Assembly: GCA_964035545.1 (NCBI GenBank) | Contig: OZ037767.1 | Span: forward strand, 16,605,581 to 16,669,580 | Direction of reading: 5' to 3' | Length of the DNA stretch: 64,000 nucleotides | Source of the DNA: Bugula neritina | Taxonomy: Eukaryota > Bryozoa > Gymnolaemata > Cheilostomatida > Bugulidae | Part shown: positions 12,141 to 22,859 of the stretch, one piece after another | How positions within the stretch are numbered: position 1 is the stretch's first letter | How the letters are laid out: each line of letters begins with the position of its first letter | Made by a program: the position numbers and the translations under genes | The notes under the pieces: model-generated | Told to the model about the DNA's origin: nothing | The model's input: only the letters and a program-made list of their open reading frames with translations | The model's database searches: none

Positions 12141-13247
12141 TGTGAGTTTACATATATAACAAATACATAATGTATAATAAATAGTCTACTGTGCTTTATA
12201 TACATTTTCATGGATTCCGTATGTTTCATTATTTCTGACTGTTTCTGTGTAATAGGAATACTATTACAAATACAACATCTTATAAAAGAATCATTTTATG
12301 ACAATTTTCATAGCTTTTGAAAGTATTTTACACTACATATTTTACCAGCATGCACACATGTATGAATTGCTAAAATAATAATAAAGATCATACTGTTGCA
12401 CAATGAATTGACGCAGAAATGATTTTTCATGAAGCAGGAAATATCATTTAGTTTCTAGACATCTTAATTGGTACTCGTTCAGTTAAGCACAGTCCTCACT
12501 GCTTCCTGGAAGATAATAGTGAAACTATTACTAAATTAAATAATTTCAAACATTTATTTGAAAAGTTGTCTTCCCTTCCCATAGCTGAGTGTCAGATCTA
12601 CAAACGTTTTCTGGAGAATCACTTCACAGTTCAGAGTTGAAAGTGTGATATGTAACACAACAAGCTACACAACACAACATTTGACATGTAGCACAACAGT
12701 ATATACATGTCATGTAGTACAACATTTAATGTTGTACTACATGACATGTTACACAACATAACATGCTACATGTATTATTACAGTAACAGCATGCTACATA
12801 TACTACTAAAGTCCTATCATATGAGTTGTTTGGTTTTCTATATGATGCCAGAGAGATCCAGGAGTGGAGCTGCTGTCTATTCATTTCTGAACACCAGGAA
12901 CTTTTGCTATGCCAATCCCTAATGTGTGGAACACCTATAAGATGAATATACTTTGTTAAATGAGTTTTCATTAAAGAATTGGAGACAAAAACATAATTAG
13001 TTTGTCAAAACACTGTTGTTGTAATTATTATAGCAAGTCAGTATCCTTCTGCCGATAATATTAAATACATTCCATGATGTTTTTTGCTGTGTCTATGTTT
13101 ATGTTCATGAAGCTGAGCTGCCATTAACTGGGATTGTATTCTAATTATAGAAGGATGGACTTTGATTTGTTTAAAACTCTGCAATAATTTTAGATGACTT
13201 TCACTAAAATAAACAAGAGTATTGAGTTGGCTACTTCTGATCTAGTG

Positions 13248-13326
13248 GATATAAACAGCTGACTGCATGGAGACATTTGACAAATACTTTCACTTTGATA
13301 AGGGTTGGGTGTAAAACTGAAGCATG
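13248..13326 (+). promoter_or_regulatory. Promoter and first exon of gene 2 (type B)
   Basis: A TATA-like motif (ggatataaac) lies about 70 bases before ATG 13324-13326, which abuts GTAAGT. The sequence between them differs from type A promoters but matches gene 7. An earlier ATG at about 13266 begins a 15-codon frame that closes before the start codon; gene 7 lacks it through a four-base deletion. Confidence 0.5.
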
Positions 13327-16300
13327 GTAAGTTCCCAGTATACTTTATTTTTATGTATGTTATATGCATGTATGTAAATGTATTTGTGCATGTGTGGGTG
13401 CATTATATGTGTGTGTATATATGCGTGCATGCACATGTATGCATGTGTGTATGTGTATATGTAGGCACATATGTATAACATACATCTGTATACATATGTA
13501 TGTTATACATATGTATACAGATGCTTGTAGAGCTTGCTATGAGCTATGTAATTATATAGTTTTTGGAAAGTTCAGTGTTTTAGCATGCAAAGTGCATTGA
13601 TACATTTTGAAGCTTCTTGTATCAGTTGATGGAAATTAAACGTTCAAAGGTTTTATTAATTTAAAAACTAGTGCATAATGAAAGCGTCTGTAAAATAAAC
13701 TCAAATTAATGCAATAATTAACTATGCTTTGTAAAATAAAATAGATAAATTATGATTCTGTATAATTGTTTATATAGTAACAGAATTAACTAAAAACCAA
13801 GTAGTAGCTTGCTTTTATGTACAATTGTGAATAGCATGAATATAGTTGAGCATAAATTTTTGAAATTTAAAATAAAATAGAAATACAAAAATGAATTATT
13901 GTATTAAATAGTAAAGCACTTCTGAAGGTGTTGTTAATAATATTTTTTTTTATTAATTGGAATGGATAATTTATTTGCTAACACTCAAGTTTTTAATTGA
14001 GTTAGTGTATAAGTAACTCCGAATTTTAAAATTTACTTCGACTGCATTCATTTTTCTCAACTGTACATTATATCAATATAATTCTATTCAGCGAACCGAG
14101 ATACACTTAAATATAAAGGATATTCTAAAGCTTAAAGCATATTTTTCGGTAAATAATAATTCCGCTGCTTATTTTATTGTCAGAAGAAATTCACTGGCAT
14201 TTATAATTATTGCTAATAATAGACAGCCATAGAGTTCAGTCTAGAAATATAAAATGATGATAGCATTAGAACAGGGGATAGGAGATAGGACAGCAGCTTC
14301 TAAGTGCTATATGTACTTACCGTAATTAAATTTATTCCGTAGAAGTTCATAGCATTAAAACAAGAATGAATGCAGCATCCATTGAATTATAACCCCTCTA
14401 GTTTCGGTTCAGTGCACGCATCTTATAACATTGGAAAATACTTTGTGCTTATGGTAATTCAATTTGTTTCTTCAAAATTCATACAAACTTTGTTGAAGGA
14501 AACAGAAAAGCAGAGTTCAAGGACATCAGAGACACACAGAGGTGTTCACGGAATATCTTTGGTGTTCTGTATTATAAATCTCCTCCTGTGGGTTTCCTTA
14601 CTGCTCTACGGTGTATTTGAAGTGTCAAACTTGTACAGAGAAGTTGATAGTCTTACAGCTGCTACTAGAGAGAAACCATCTGCTGCGACCTTGACACAAA
14701 CTAAACAGGAAGTAGAAGAAAAATTCATAGTGAGGCTCACAGAAGAGATAAGAAACATACAAAGAGAGAGTGAACGAGAAAAAAAGAATTTAACAAAAAA
14801 AGTTGAAGTGCTGGAAGAAAAGTTACGTTTAGTTGACAACCAACATGATAACTTTAAGAGATTCTGGAAGGAAGTGGTAGAAAAGGTGAAGTTAAAGTGT
14901 TGGATTTACTTACTGACCCCTGTGATGTAATGGTTAGCGAGCCTGCTTACAAGCGGGAGGTCTTGGTTTTGAATCCCATTTTATAAAGTTTATAAAGTGT
15001 ATTGTGCATGATATGCAGATAACCATATTTTACTCAATTGAAATCGTCACCACAGAGTAATCTATTTCGTTGCTTACAGGTGCTGTTTTATGAGAATAGA
15101 GAGAGCAAAGAGTGGATAACTCCAGTCAGTACTTCTGCCTCAACTACATCTGAACCAACTAGCACCGCAGAGATGGGTAATGGTGAAACAGAGCTGCATT
15201 TAACCAATGAGAGTGTTCCATACACACAAAGTTCAGCCAATAGAAACACCTCTAAGACAGAAGAAGGGAACCCCACAGTTCCACTTCATACTTCATTCAA
15301 GGATATGGGAAATTCCTTGGGCTATGATGACACAGACCTGCCTTCACCTGAGCAAATTGCTGAACTTCTAGGTAAAGTATATAATAATCATTAAATAATC
15401 ATTTACTCTAAAATCAAATAAATATATTCGTGTTGCTTTATTCAAGATTTTCACCATTTATTATTTTATTCTGTTTTTCAGCTTGTAGACAAGGACCAAA
15501 AGGTGAAAACGGACTTAACGGAAAGGATGGACATCCTGGAATTGACGGTGCAACTGGAGAGAGAGGAGCACCCGGCATTATGGGAGAGAAAGGAGTGTCA
15601 GGAGTTAAAGGAGAAAGTGGACTCTCTGGTGTTGATGGCAGAATTGGTAGAAAAGGAGAACCTGGTAATAATGGAGAAGTTGGGGTGCCTGGAGCAAAAG
15701 GTGAAAAGGGAATGTCTGGAAATCATGGAGAAAAGGGAGCTCCTGGTAGAAATGGAACCAAAGGAGAAAAAGGAGTTCAGGGTTTGAAAGGTGATAAAGG
15801 TTTTCCTGGAAGGAATGGACTTCCTGGTGTAGATGGCATAGCCGGTGAAAAAGGAGAACCTGGTATTTCCGGCTCAGCCGGCACACCAGGCTCAAAGGGT
15901 GATAAAGGAATGCCTGGAGAAAATGGAGAAAATGGAAGAAATGGAGCACCCGGTAACTCTGGTGCTAAAGGAGAACCAGGTCAAACCGGAGCTCCGGGAG
16001 ACAAGGGAATGATTGGTCAGAAGGGATCAAAAGGAATACAAGGACAAACTGGAGTAAAAGGAGTGACTGGTTTGAAGGGAGATCCTGGTAGAGCTGGTAG
16101 TCCAGGAGTTAAAGGTGCAAAAGGTAATGAGTAATGTACATACAATACCCATCAATCTAACTTTTAATCTCATCAAGTTATTTTTACATAGCACACTATT
16201 ACACAAATATTATACTAAGTAGCGTGTTGTATTATACATAGTATATATTATACTGTTTAATGTATTGTATTGCAGATAGTAAAATATATTACTATTAGTT

Positions 16301-18424
16301 TGGCATGTGATTTTACATTTAAACTATTTCTAAAGCCGTAACTAATTGAAATTGCAATTTTTTCAAGTATAAAAATCAAGTCCTAGCTTAGTATACCTTT
16401 TTAATGCTAATATGGCATAGGATTTCTGTACATCTAAAAGAATATTTTTAACCACTCATGTTTTTGGGCAAGTAAGCATTGTTATAATTGATTCTTGCAG
16501 GTGACAGAGGAGTAAAAGGTTTAACTGGTGTTAAAGGAGCTCAGGGTGCTACTGGAAGTATGGGAGATAGAGGACTAGCAGGTGTAAAAGGTGCGCCTGG
16601 AAGTGTTGGAAGTCCAGGTTTGAGAGGAACACCTGGAATTAATGGCATACCTGGTGCTAAAGGTGCAAAAGGTGCTTCCGGTAGTGTTGGTAGACCCGGT
16701 GCTAAAGGTGCTACAGGTACTCCCGGTGTTAAAGGTTCAAAGGGAGTTCCTGGACTCAAAGGAGCGTCAGGTATAAACATTATGCATGTGGGTCGTCATG
16801 AGATTCTATATTCAAAGTAATATTTTAGTAACAGCCTAATGTAATATTGAAACACTCTTTCCTAATATGTATTGCAACGTTAGAAATTTTCACACACGCT
16901 GTTTATTGTAGGAGAGAATCGCACAGTTGAAGATATATTGGAAGGGATTTTTGGTCGTAAGTATTTATCTATAAGTCTAGTTTCCTAATAGTTTATATTC
17001 ATGTTCTTTAAAAGTTGGTAGTCTTGTTCCCTAATAGTTGACAGTATTGTTCTCTAATGGTTGATAGTCTTGTTCTTTACTAGCTGGCAAAAGAATGGCC
17101 TGCAGTGCTTTAGTTCCCTAATGGTTTATCTAATGTTTTAAAACTACAATCACTTTAATAAACAATCAGTAGTTTGGAAACTATATGATGCAAATTTGAA
17201 AAAGTTGAAGTAACTAAACTTTACTCAATTGGCAATAGTAAAATTGAAGTATATAATTATTGTGTTTGTTCAATCTTATACCAATTACTCATATCTCACA
17301 GGATTCACCAATTTATTCAATAGGGGAAGTCTTTCAGATCGGCACGACTTATTATAGTTACCATAGATATCCTGGGAAAACTTGGCAAGATGCCAAAACC
17401 TTCTGCATTCAAAAAGCAGGTGGAAAACTCGCACAGTTACCTACTTCAAGTACAGAACGTCAAAGTTTGTCTCACAAGCTGAGATCTGTTTCAAGTGTGT
17501 ACAAATCATATAGAACTATATATACTTTCACTGAGTCTAACAATCTACAGTTGTGTCTTACTACTTTGATTATCTGATAAACAGAAGTAAAACATCTGAT
17601 AAACACTAGAAGTTCAGTTTCTATCACCAATTATTTTGCTTTTCAGTACAGAATAGGTAGTACTGTTAATGTAGCGTTATTTCTGTAGCATTCAAATTTT
17701 CTAATACGATTATTTAAGTTATTATAATATACATATATTTTATGATAATGAAGGTGTAGAAGCAACACAAGCAAAGCATCTGTCGACAGTTTAAGTTGAG
17801 TGTTAACATTACTGGATATAGCTGATTTATCTATAATTCTTATTTAAAATAGAAAATATATTTGGCTTTGTGTTAGGTTAAAAGTTGCTTTATATTTAAG
17901 TAGGTACATTTCATAATTCTATAACATAGTGTTGCTATACTGGAAGTTCGTTGTCATTTGCAGGCGGTTATAACCACGTTTGGGTTGGAGCAAATAGATT
18001 TTCTGGCACTTTTAAATGGAATGATGGTAGTTCTATCTCTGACTCTCTCTGGTTTTATGGACAACCAAATAATTTTGGTAAGGTTTTCTCTGTACATTAC
18101 TTTGTTTATAACAAACATAGATTAGACAGTCTGAGAACGTAAAGAAAGTTATCTTGCCTTGTTACTGCACCAGATAAACCTGTCATAATTATATATAAGA
18201 AACCATCATAATATAGCATAGAGTACAATCTGCTACAAAAAAACAGTCAACTTTTTTTGCTGAATCACTGATGCTCTTAGTAACCTATTGCCCAATAATA
18301 AAAGATGTCCTTTGCTGTTCTAGGAGGCCAAGAGAACTGTGCTGAATTCTTGCTCAACTATGGAACACTCACTGATCGTGAATGTAATTTTCTGTGGCCT
18401 TTTCTCTGTCAAATATCTAGTTAG
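13324..18424 (+). CDS. Gene 2: type II membrane collagenous C-type lectin, intact (type B, 674 aa)
   Basis: Exons: 13324-13326 (ATG), 14499-14885, 15080-15371, 15482-16123, 16501-16770, 16912-16956, 17324-17494, 17964-18077, 18324-18424 (TAG); the sum is 2025 bases, in frame throughout. Residues 1-19 are a basic cytoplasmic tail and about 20-42 a membrane helix (ISLVFCIINLLLWVSLLLYG). About 65-130 is a Glu/Lys-rich coiled coil, 131-228 a Ser/Thr-rich stalk, 228-532 Gly-X-Y repeats, and 547-674 a CTLD with four expected cysteines and QPNN at the sugar-binding loop. The WND-like site reads LTD, so one usual calcium ligand is changed. Collagen exon 1 has three more codons than in the sisters. 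The stalk lacks exon 3 of type A genes. The donor after the first CTLD exon is AA|GTGTGT, weaker than the usual AG. The start is chosen because the exon-2 frame has no ATG and the acceptor ttgttgaag joins in phase 0 to the isolated ATG. A role as a cell-surface pattern-recognition receptor is inferred from architecture. Confidence 0.85.
13350..13520. repeat. Alternating purine-pyrimidine (TG/CA/TA) tract in intron 1 of gene 2
   Basis: Mostly TGTATG and TGCATG steps, ending in a palindrome around catatgtataacatacatc. Alternating tracts of this kind can form Z-DNA or cruciforms. The counterpart lies at 51950-52122 in gene 7. Confidence 0.7.
14917..14980 (+). repeat. tRNA-like remnant in the intron replacing exon 3 of gene 2
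   Basis: The segment has an A-box-like part (TGTAATGGTTAGCGAGC), an anticodon-arm-like hairpin CCTGC-TTACAA-GCGGG and a B-box-like part (GGTTTTGAATCCC). It resembles a tRNA-Val(TAC) body, but the loop is one base short and no acceptor stem is seen. It is a relic of a tRNA or tRNA-derived repeat rather than a working tRNA. The copy at 53509-53568 in gene 7 is further shortened. Confidence 0.5.
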
Positions 18425-19152
18425 GAAGTGAGTCTACACATCAACCAATCAGCATCCAGTGACAAGCTTAGAGTAGAGTGAATTTGTTGTACTCTAGAAA
18501 TATTTGTTATAGACTACATCTTACCGTAATGTGATATTATCATACTATATCTTACCGTAATATGATAGCAGTATATACTATGTTATACTGCACTATGATT
18601 CCTATACATATATACCTGACGAATACACAATCTACATTGAATAAAATAGACTGTGCTAGTTTATAATATTTCATCTTAATGAGGTGCTTTAGCTGCTGTT
18701 TTATAAGTATTATTATACATAGTTACAATTATTGAATACAATAACATGTATATCTAGTAAATAACATTTAAAAAATACCTAACTTGCAGCATTATATTAT
18801 CTGTAAATTGCCAAATCAATGAAAAATTTATTGAAATGGAAATTGAAGTGTTCTATTTTATCAACTGTATAACACTCTGAAATAAATAAAAAAAACATAT
18901 AATAATTCTACAAGTTTTTAATAGCATAACAAATTGTATATCTTTATCAATGAGAAAGTGGTACTATAAGTTCTATATTGAATATTAATGTCTGCTTTTT
19001 GAGTTATTGTTATATAATCACATCGCAACTTATCTGACAGCTGCATATGGTGGGAATGGGAAAAAGAGCGCCTGCTTCCCCTGTCATTCTGATATATTCC
19101 CATTTACTATAATGACTCATCATTATATCAGTCAATCATATAAGTTTATCAT
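18425..19152. other. 3' UTR and flank of gene 2
   Basis: After the TAG, about 215 bases of putative 3' UTR lead to AATAAA at 18640-18645. Beyond that lies the conserved 3' spacer block of the array, whose last part is interrupted at 19153 by a non-LTR element. No gene is seen. Confidence 0.6.
18640..18645 (+). promoter_or_regulatory. Putative polyadenylation signal of gene 2
   Basis: AATAAA lies 216 bases after the stop codon. It is conserved in position after gene 4 (37260-37265) and, displaced by an insertion, after gene 7 (63441-63446). Confidence 0.55.
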
Positions 19153-21437
19153 TTACCCTGATTCTTGCATTTTTGTAATGGGGGACTTTAATCAGCTTCC
19201 GATTAAACTTGATGGATACTATCAAACAGTTAAAACACCTACCCGCAACAATAAAATTCTTGATAAATGCTATATCAGAATCAAAGATGCCTTCAAACAA
19301 TGCCATCAACTTGCAAAGCTTGGTGGGTCAGATCCCTTTATAACACATCTCATACCAACCTACACACCATTATCTAAATACAAACCAACTTGAGTCACGA
19401 GACGTATATATTCTGAAGAGAACTGTGAAAAGCTGAAAGCAGCATTGGACATTACTATCTGGAATAATCTGCTCTCTGATGATGATAACATCCATCAACA
19501 AACTGAAATTGTAACAGACTATATGAACTTCTGCACAGATATTTGCATACCCACGAAAAGCTTCAGAACATGTACCAATCAGAAACCTTGGATTACTAAA
19601 CATATTACAGAAATGATCCATCAAAAACAAGTAGCCCACAAAGATGGAAACCGTAAACTATATAATAAGCTCAAACGTGACATCACCAGATCTATAACCA
19701 ACAGCAAAGTTAATTACTCTAAGAAAATTCAACTACAATTAGTAAATCAACCAGCCAAAGCATGGACTGATATAAAGAAAATAAGTGGTCTACCACACAG
19801 CAAGACAACTACTGCTAAAGCTAACCCATTTACACCTGATGACCTAAATACCTTCTTCACCCGATATGAAAAGCCTATATCTCATCAGCCTGTTTTTGAT
19901 AGAAACATTATCAGTGCACCTCCATTGGAAATATCAGAAGACGCTGTTCTCAAACAGCTAAAGGGACTAAACTCACGAAAAGGTGCAGGTCCTGATGGTC
20001 TCATTCCGAAAGTTTTAAAAATCTGCTGCTATCAACTAGCACCTGTCTTTACAAAACTGTTTACTTTCTCCATCCAATCTAAGACAACTCCAAATTCATG
20101 GAAATCTGCAATAATCAAGCCACTTCCTAAAGTCAAAAATCCTGAACTACTTAAACAATATCGTCCAATTGCTCTCACAAGCTGTATATGCAAAATGCTG
20201 GAAAGGCTCATCAAACACTACATTATAACTCATACATCTATGGACAAATATCAGTTCGCATATCGTACAAATCGCTCTACACAAGATGCGCTGTTATGTC
20301 TAACTACAACTGTGACAAGTTTCATTAATAAGAAAGCATCCAATTACGCAAGGTGCCTTTTTCTAGACTTCTCTTCTGCATTCAATACTATATCTATTCC
20401 AGACCTCATTACGCAACTAACTCATCTTGACTCCAATGTTACTGAGTGGATTTACAGCTTTCTTACAAACAGAGTACAGCGCACAGTAGTGGATGGCATA
20501 ACATCAAATCCAATCATAACTAACACAGGAACTCCCCAAGGGTGCTGTTTATCTCCACTATTGTTTTCTATCTACACTAATAGGATTACCTCAAGCCAGA
20601 GCAACATCACCGTAATTAAATATGCAGATGACACTTGCATTATTGGCTGCATTGGCAAACAGTCTGATCTAAATATTTACTTTGACGAGATTAAAAGAAT
20701 TTCTAATGTGATGATTTAAATCTATTATTAAACCCTAGCAAGACCCAAGAAATGATGTTCTCAACCCAACGTGCTAAACCTCATACCCCTGCTCTGGTAT
20801 TGAATGGAACAAACATTGTATTGTCTGAAAAAGTGAGATATCTTGGTGTGTTGGTGGATCAGAATTTGAGATTTCATGAACATGTACAATCAGTAGTAAC
20901 AACAGCATCAAGAAGAATGTATATTGTGAAGAATTTTGCGTATCTTAGCTCTAAACCTCTAGCAAATATGTTATTCAAAAGTTTCATCATGTCCCGCATC
21001 GCCTATTGTCTACCTACTATTTTTACTTGTATCTATGCCAGTGATAAAAAGGCTCTTCGAAGAATTCTCAAAGATTGCTCAAAACTCGGAATTAAGTATC
21101 TAAACATTGATTTGCACATTCAGAAACTCACTAAAGAACTTGCCATCAAATATATAATAGACAATGACCATTTCATCAATAACTTTCTGAGTCAATGCCC
21201 TTCTGGAAGATATCGAACCATCAAATATAGAGGGGCATGGGGCAGAGATAGCTTCTTGCGACATCTTGTAAATACTTTAAATAAATGAGCTTTTATTTTA
21301 AATAATCCAACAGAGTTTTGATTTTTTCTCTTATTTTTGTTCATTCCTACTTATTATAGCCAGTATTTACACTGAATTTTGCAACGTGTTGTCATGTTTG
21401 TGATATGTAATAAATCAATCAATCAATCAATCAATCA
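19153..21437 (+). mobile_element. 5'-truncated non-LTR retrotransposon (CR1/Rex1-like) ending in (CAAT)n
   Basis: The sequence interrupts the array spacer. The block reads gtttatcat then agattgttatt in the empty copy near 29690; here the two halves are separated by 2.3 kb. The element begins inside the endonuclease domain and ends with repeats of CAAT, a tail style seen in CR1/L2/Rex1-type elements. No target duplication is evident. Family assignment rests on the reverse transcriptase motifs and tail and is provisional. Confidence 0.85.
19154..21288 (+). pseudogene. Broken endonuclease/reverse transcriptase ORF of the non-LTR element
   Basis: The frame opens in the end of an AP-type endonuclease (GDFN motif near 19185). 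It meets an in-frame TGA at 19391-19393, then continues in the same frame to 20719. That part carries reverse transcriptase motifs: LDFSSAFNTI (near 20368), GTPQGCCLSPLL (near 20530) and YADDT (near 20620). A frameshift near 20710-20715 moves the rest, about 180 residues of thumb and C-terminal region, to another frame that ends at 21288. With truncation, stop and frameshift the copy cannot move by itself. Confidence 0.85.
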
Positions 21438-21853
21438 AGATAGTTATTAAATTCCCAAAGTACTCTGTCAATTCGAAATTCCCAAATATATGATACAGTT
21501 TAATTATTATAACACTGAGATTTATATGGGTTGTAATAACTTAATTGAATAACTCATCCGCTTTTGAATTATTAAAATCTATTACAACTTATAGATTAAA
21601 TTCTATTTACAATATTGCCAGGATTAAAACTAAAACACAATTTTTGCTCAAACACTTGTTTCTTGACCTTGAATACTCAAAATAAATAGCTTTGAATACA
21701 AACGGAATCTGGAATCCTCCATTACTAACAAAACAAAAGCTTCCAATAAAAATACAAAAGGCAAGGATAACATTGGAGTTGACTAATCACGATGGAAGTA
21801 GAATTTGGCTAGTACAGGAAATTAAGACTGTAATTTCCTCTCAAATGGGGGGT

Positions 21854-22257
21854 TGTCACAAATTCTACTTTATAAACTGTATATATATATATATCTCTTT
21901 TGTTATTTAGCTTACGCTCATAATTAGTGTGGCACACAAGTCTATGCAAGTATTATTGCGCAATAGTTGTTTACATTCTTAGTCACTTTTTATTGGCTAA
22001 TGAATAGTGCCTATTCTGCACGAGTCATGCACAGTGTCGAATGTGGTAGTATTTTCTAGACTTATCAATTTAGTATAAAAGCAGATGCTTTACTTGTAAA
22101 AGTAGGTTCATTTTCATAAGTTCATCTGTGCATATCTTGCTGCAGGAGAAATAAAGCCTACTTATATTTATAACTCTATTTACTCTCAACTGGATTGGCA
22201 AGCTGTATGCTACTTGTCTATACACTTCTGACTACCAGACTTTTCGAAATCGTCACA
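21854..22257 (+). mobile_element. Possible solo LTR, copy 1
   Basis: A 404-base block starts TGTCACAAATTC and ends ATCGTCACA. It contains a TATA box (tagtataaaagcag near 22071) followed about 75 bases later by AATAAA (22150-22155), the order expected in an LTR. The same block lies at 38198-38593, so it predates that duplication. No target duplication or internal region is visible. A different repeat class is possible. Confidence 0.4.
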
Positions 22258-22341
22258 CTACAACCATAGTATTGTGACAATAACTAATGTTTACACAAAC
22301 TAAATCTTAATATAAAGTTCCCAGCAAACTTGGTCATGTTA

Positions 22342-22359
22342 TCTACACATCTGTGTAGA
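22342..22359. promoter_or_regulatory. Inverted repeat in the type A promoter block (gene 3)
   Basis: TCTACACA-TC-TGTGTAGA is a perfect palindrome with 8-base arms, about 500 bases before the ATG of gene 3. It is identical at 38681-38698 (gene 5) and decayed before genes 1, 4 and 6. It could be a dimeric factor site; no factor can be named. Confidence 0.35.
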
Positions 22360-22780
22360 TCTGTAATTTCAATACTTAAAGGTTATCAATATATAATTTT
22401 CTCTGATGAGTTCCTTTTCAAAATTTTTGAGCGTCACATTAACTGGGAGTGTATTTCAAATTATAGAAAGAGTGAACTTTGGTTTGAGTAAACCTTTAAA
22501 ATAATTTAACTTGACTTTTACTAAAATAAAAGAGCGGATTAAGTTTTAGAAACTAATAATTGGGGGTTGCATTATATAATTATTATAATCTATCATATCA
22601 ATTATAAAACATATTATTCTAAAACTCGCTAAAGTTTTACTATTATTTTCCTTCAACAAAGTGCATTGTTTGCATTATGATACATCGACATACTTTTTAG
22701 AACAAAATAAAACTATTATCTCCCCCCCCTCTTCTATCCATGTGTTTATATTATATAGAGTTGTATTGCTTTAGTTCAAC

Positions 22781-22859
22781 ATATAAACATATAAACCAAA
22801 AGACTCAGTTACATCTAACAGTTACTCTCACTTTCATCAGAGTGTACAACTTGAGTATG
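22781..22859 (+). promoter_or_regulatory. Promoter and first exon of gene 3 (type A)
   Basis: Two overlapping TATA-like motifs (catataaac and catataaacc) precede ATG 22857-22859, which is followed directly by GTAAGT. Layout and sequence are as in genes 1, 4, 5 and 6. Confidence 0.5.

Larger units (their letters stand above)
10706..13240. other. Spacer between the satellite and gene 2
   Basis: AT-rich. From 11153 onward it is closely repeated at 49411-51850, which marks the left edge of the duplicated block. It contains a short minus-strand ORF (11666-11767), an AT-rich tandem repeat (11778-11950) and a tRNA-headed SINE-like repeat (from 11951). A motif CATTAACTGGGATTGTATT near 13121 is shared with the promoter block of type A genes. 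Nothing else is recognised. Confidence 0.6.
21438..22780. other. Spacer upstream of gene 3
   Basis: It resumes the spacer block interrupted by the non-LTR element and contains an LTR-like block (21854-22257). From about 22318 it holds the type A promoter-proximal block, including the palindrome at 22342-22359. It is closely repeated upstream of gene 5 (37800-39120). No gene is seen. Confidence 0.6.

Noticed and set aside
12726-12971. Minus-strand ORF, also seen at 51317-51577
   Set aside because: The two copies differ by indels at the C-terminal end, the frame shows no recognisable motif, and both come from the block duplication.
14917-14980. Functional tRNA-Val gene
   Set aside because: There is no acceptor stem, the anticodon loop is short, and the copy in gene 7 is more decayed.
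17324-17580. Acceptor at tctcacag|gattcacc for the first CTLD exon
   Set aside because: In genes 3 and 7 this acceptor gives a stop or wrong frame. The later acceptor before GGGAAGT matches the phase-1 donor in genes 2, 3, 5 and 7.
18918-19103. Minus-strand ORF of about 60 codons (IYQNDRES...) conserved in several array spacers
   Set aside because: Copies differ by a two-base TA indel (TATATAAG against TATAAG) and other small changes that would shift the frame. The similarity is explained by spacer duplication.
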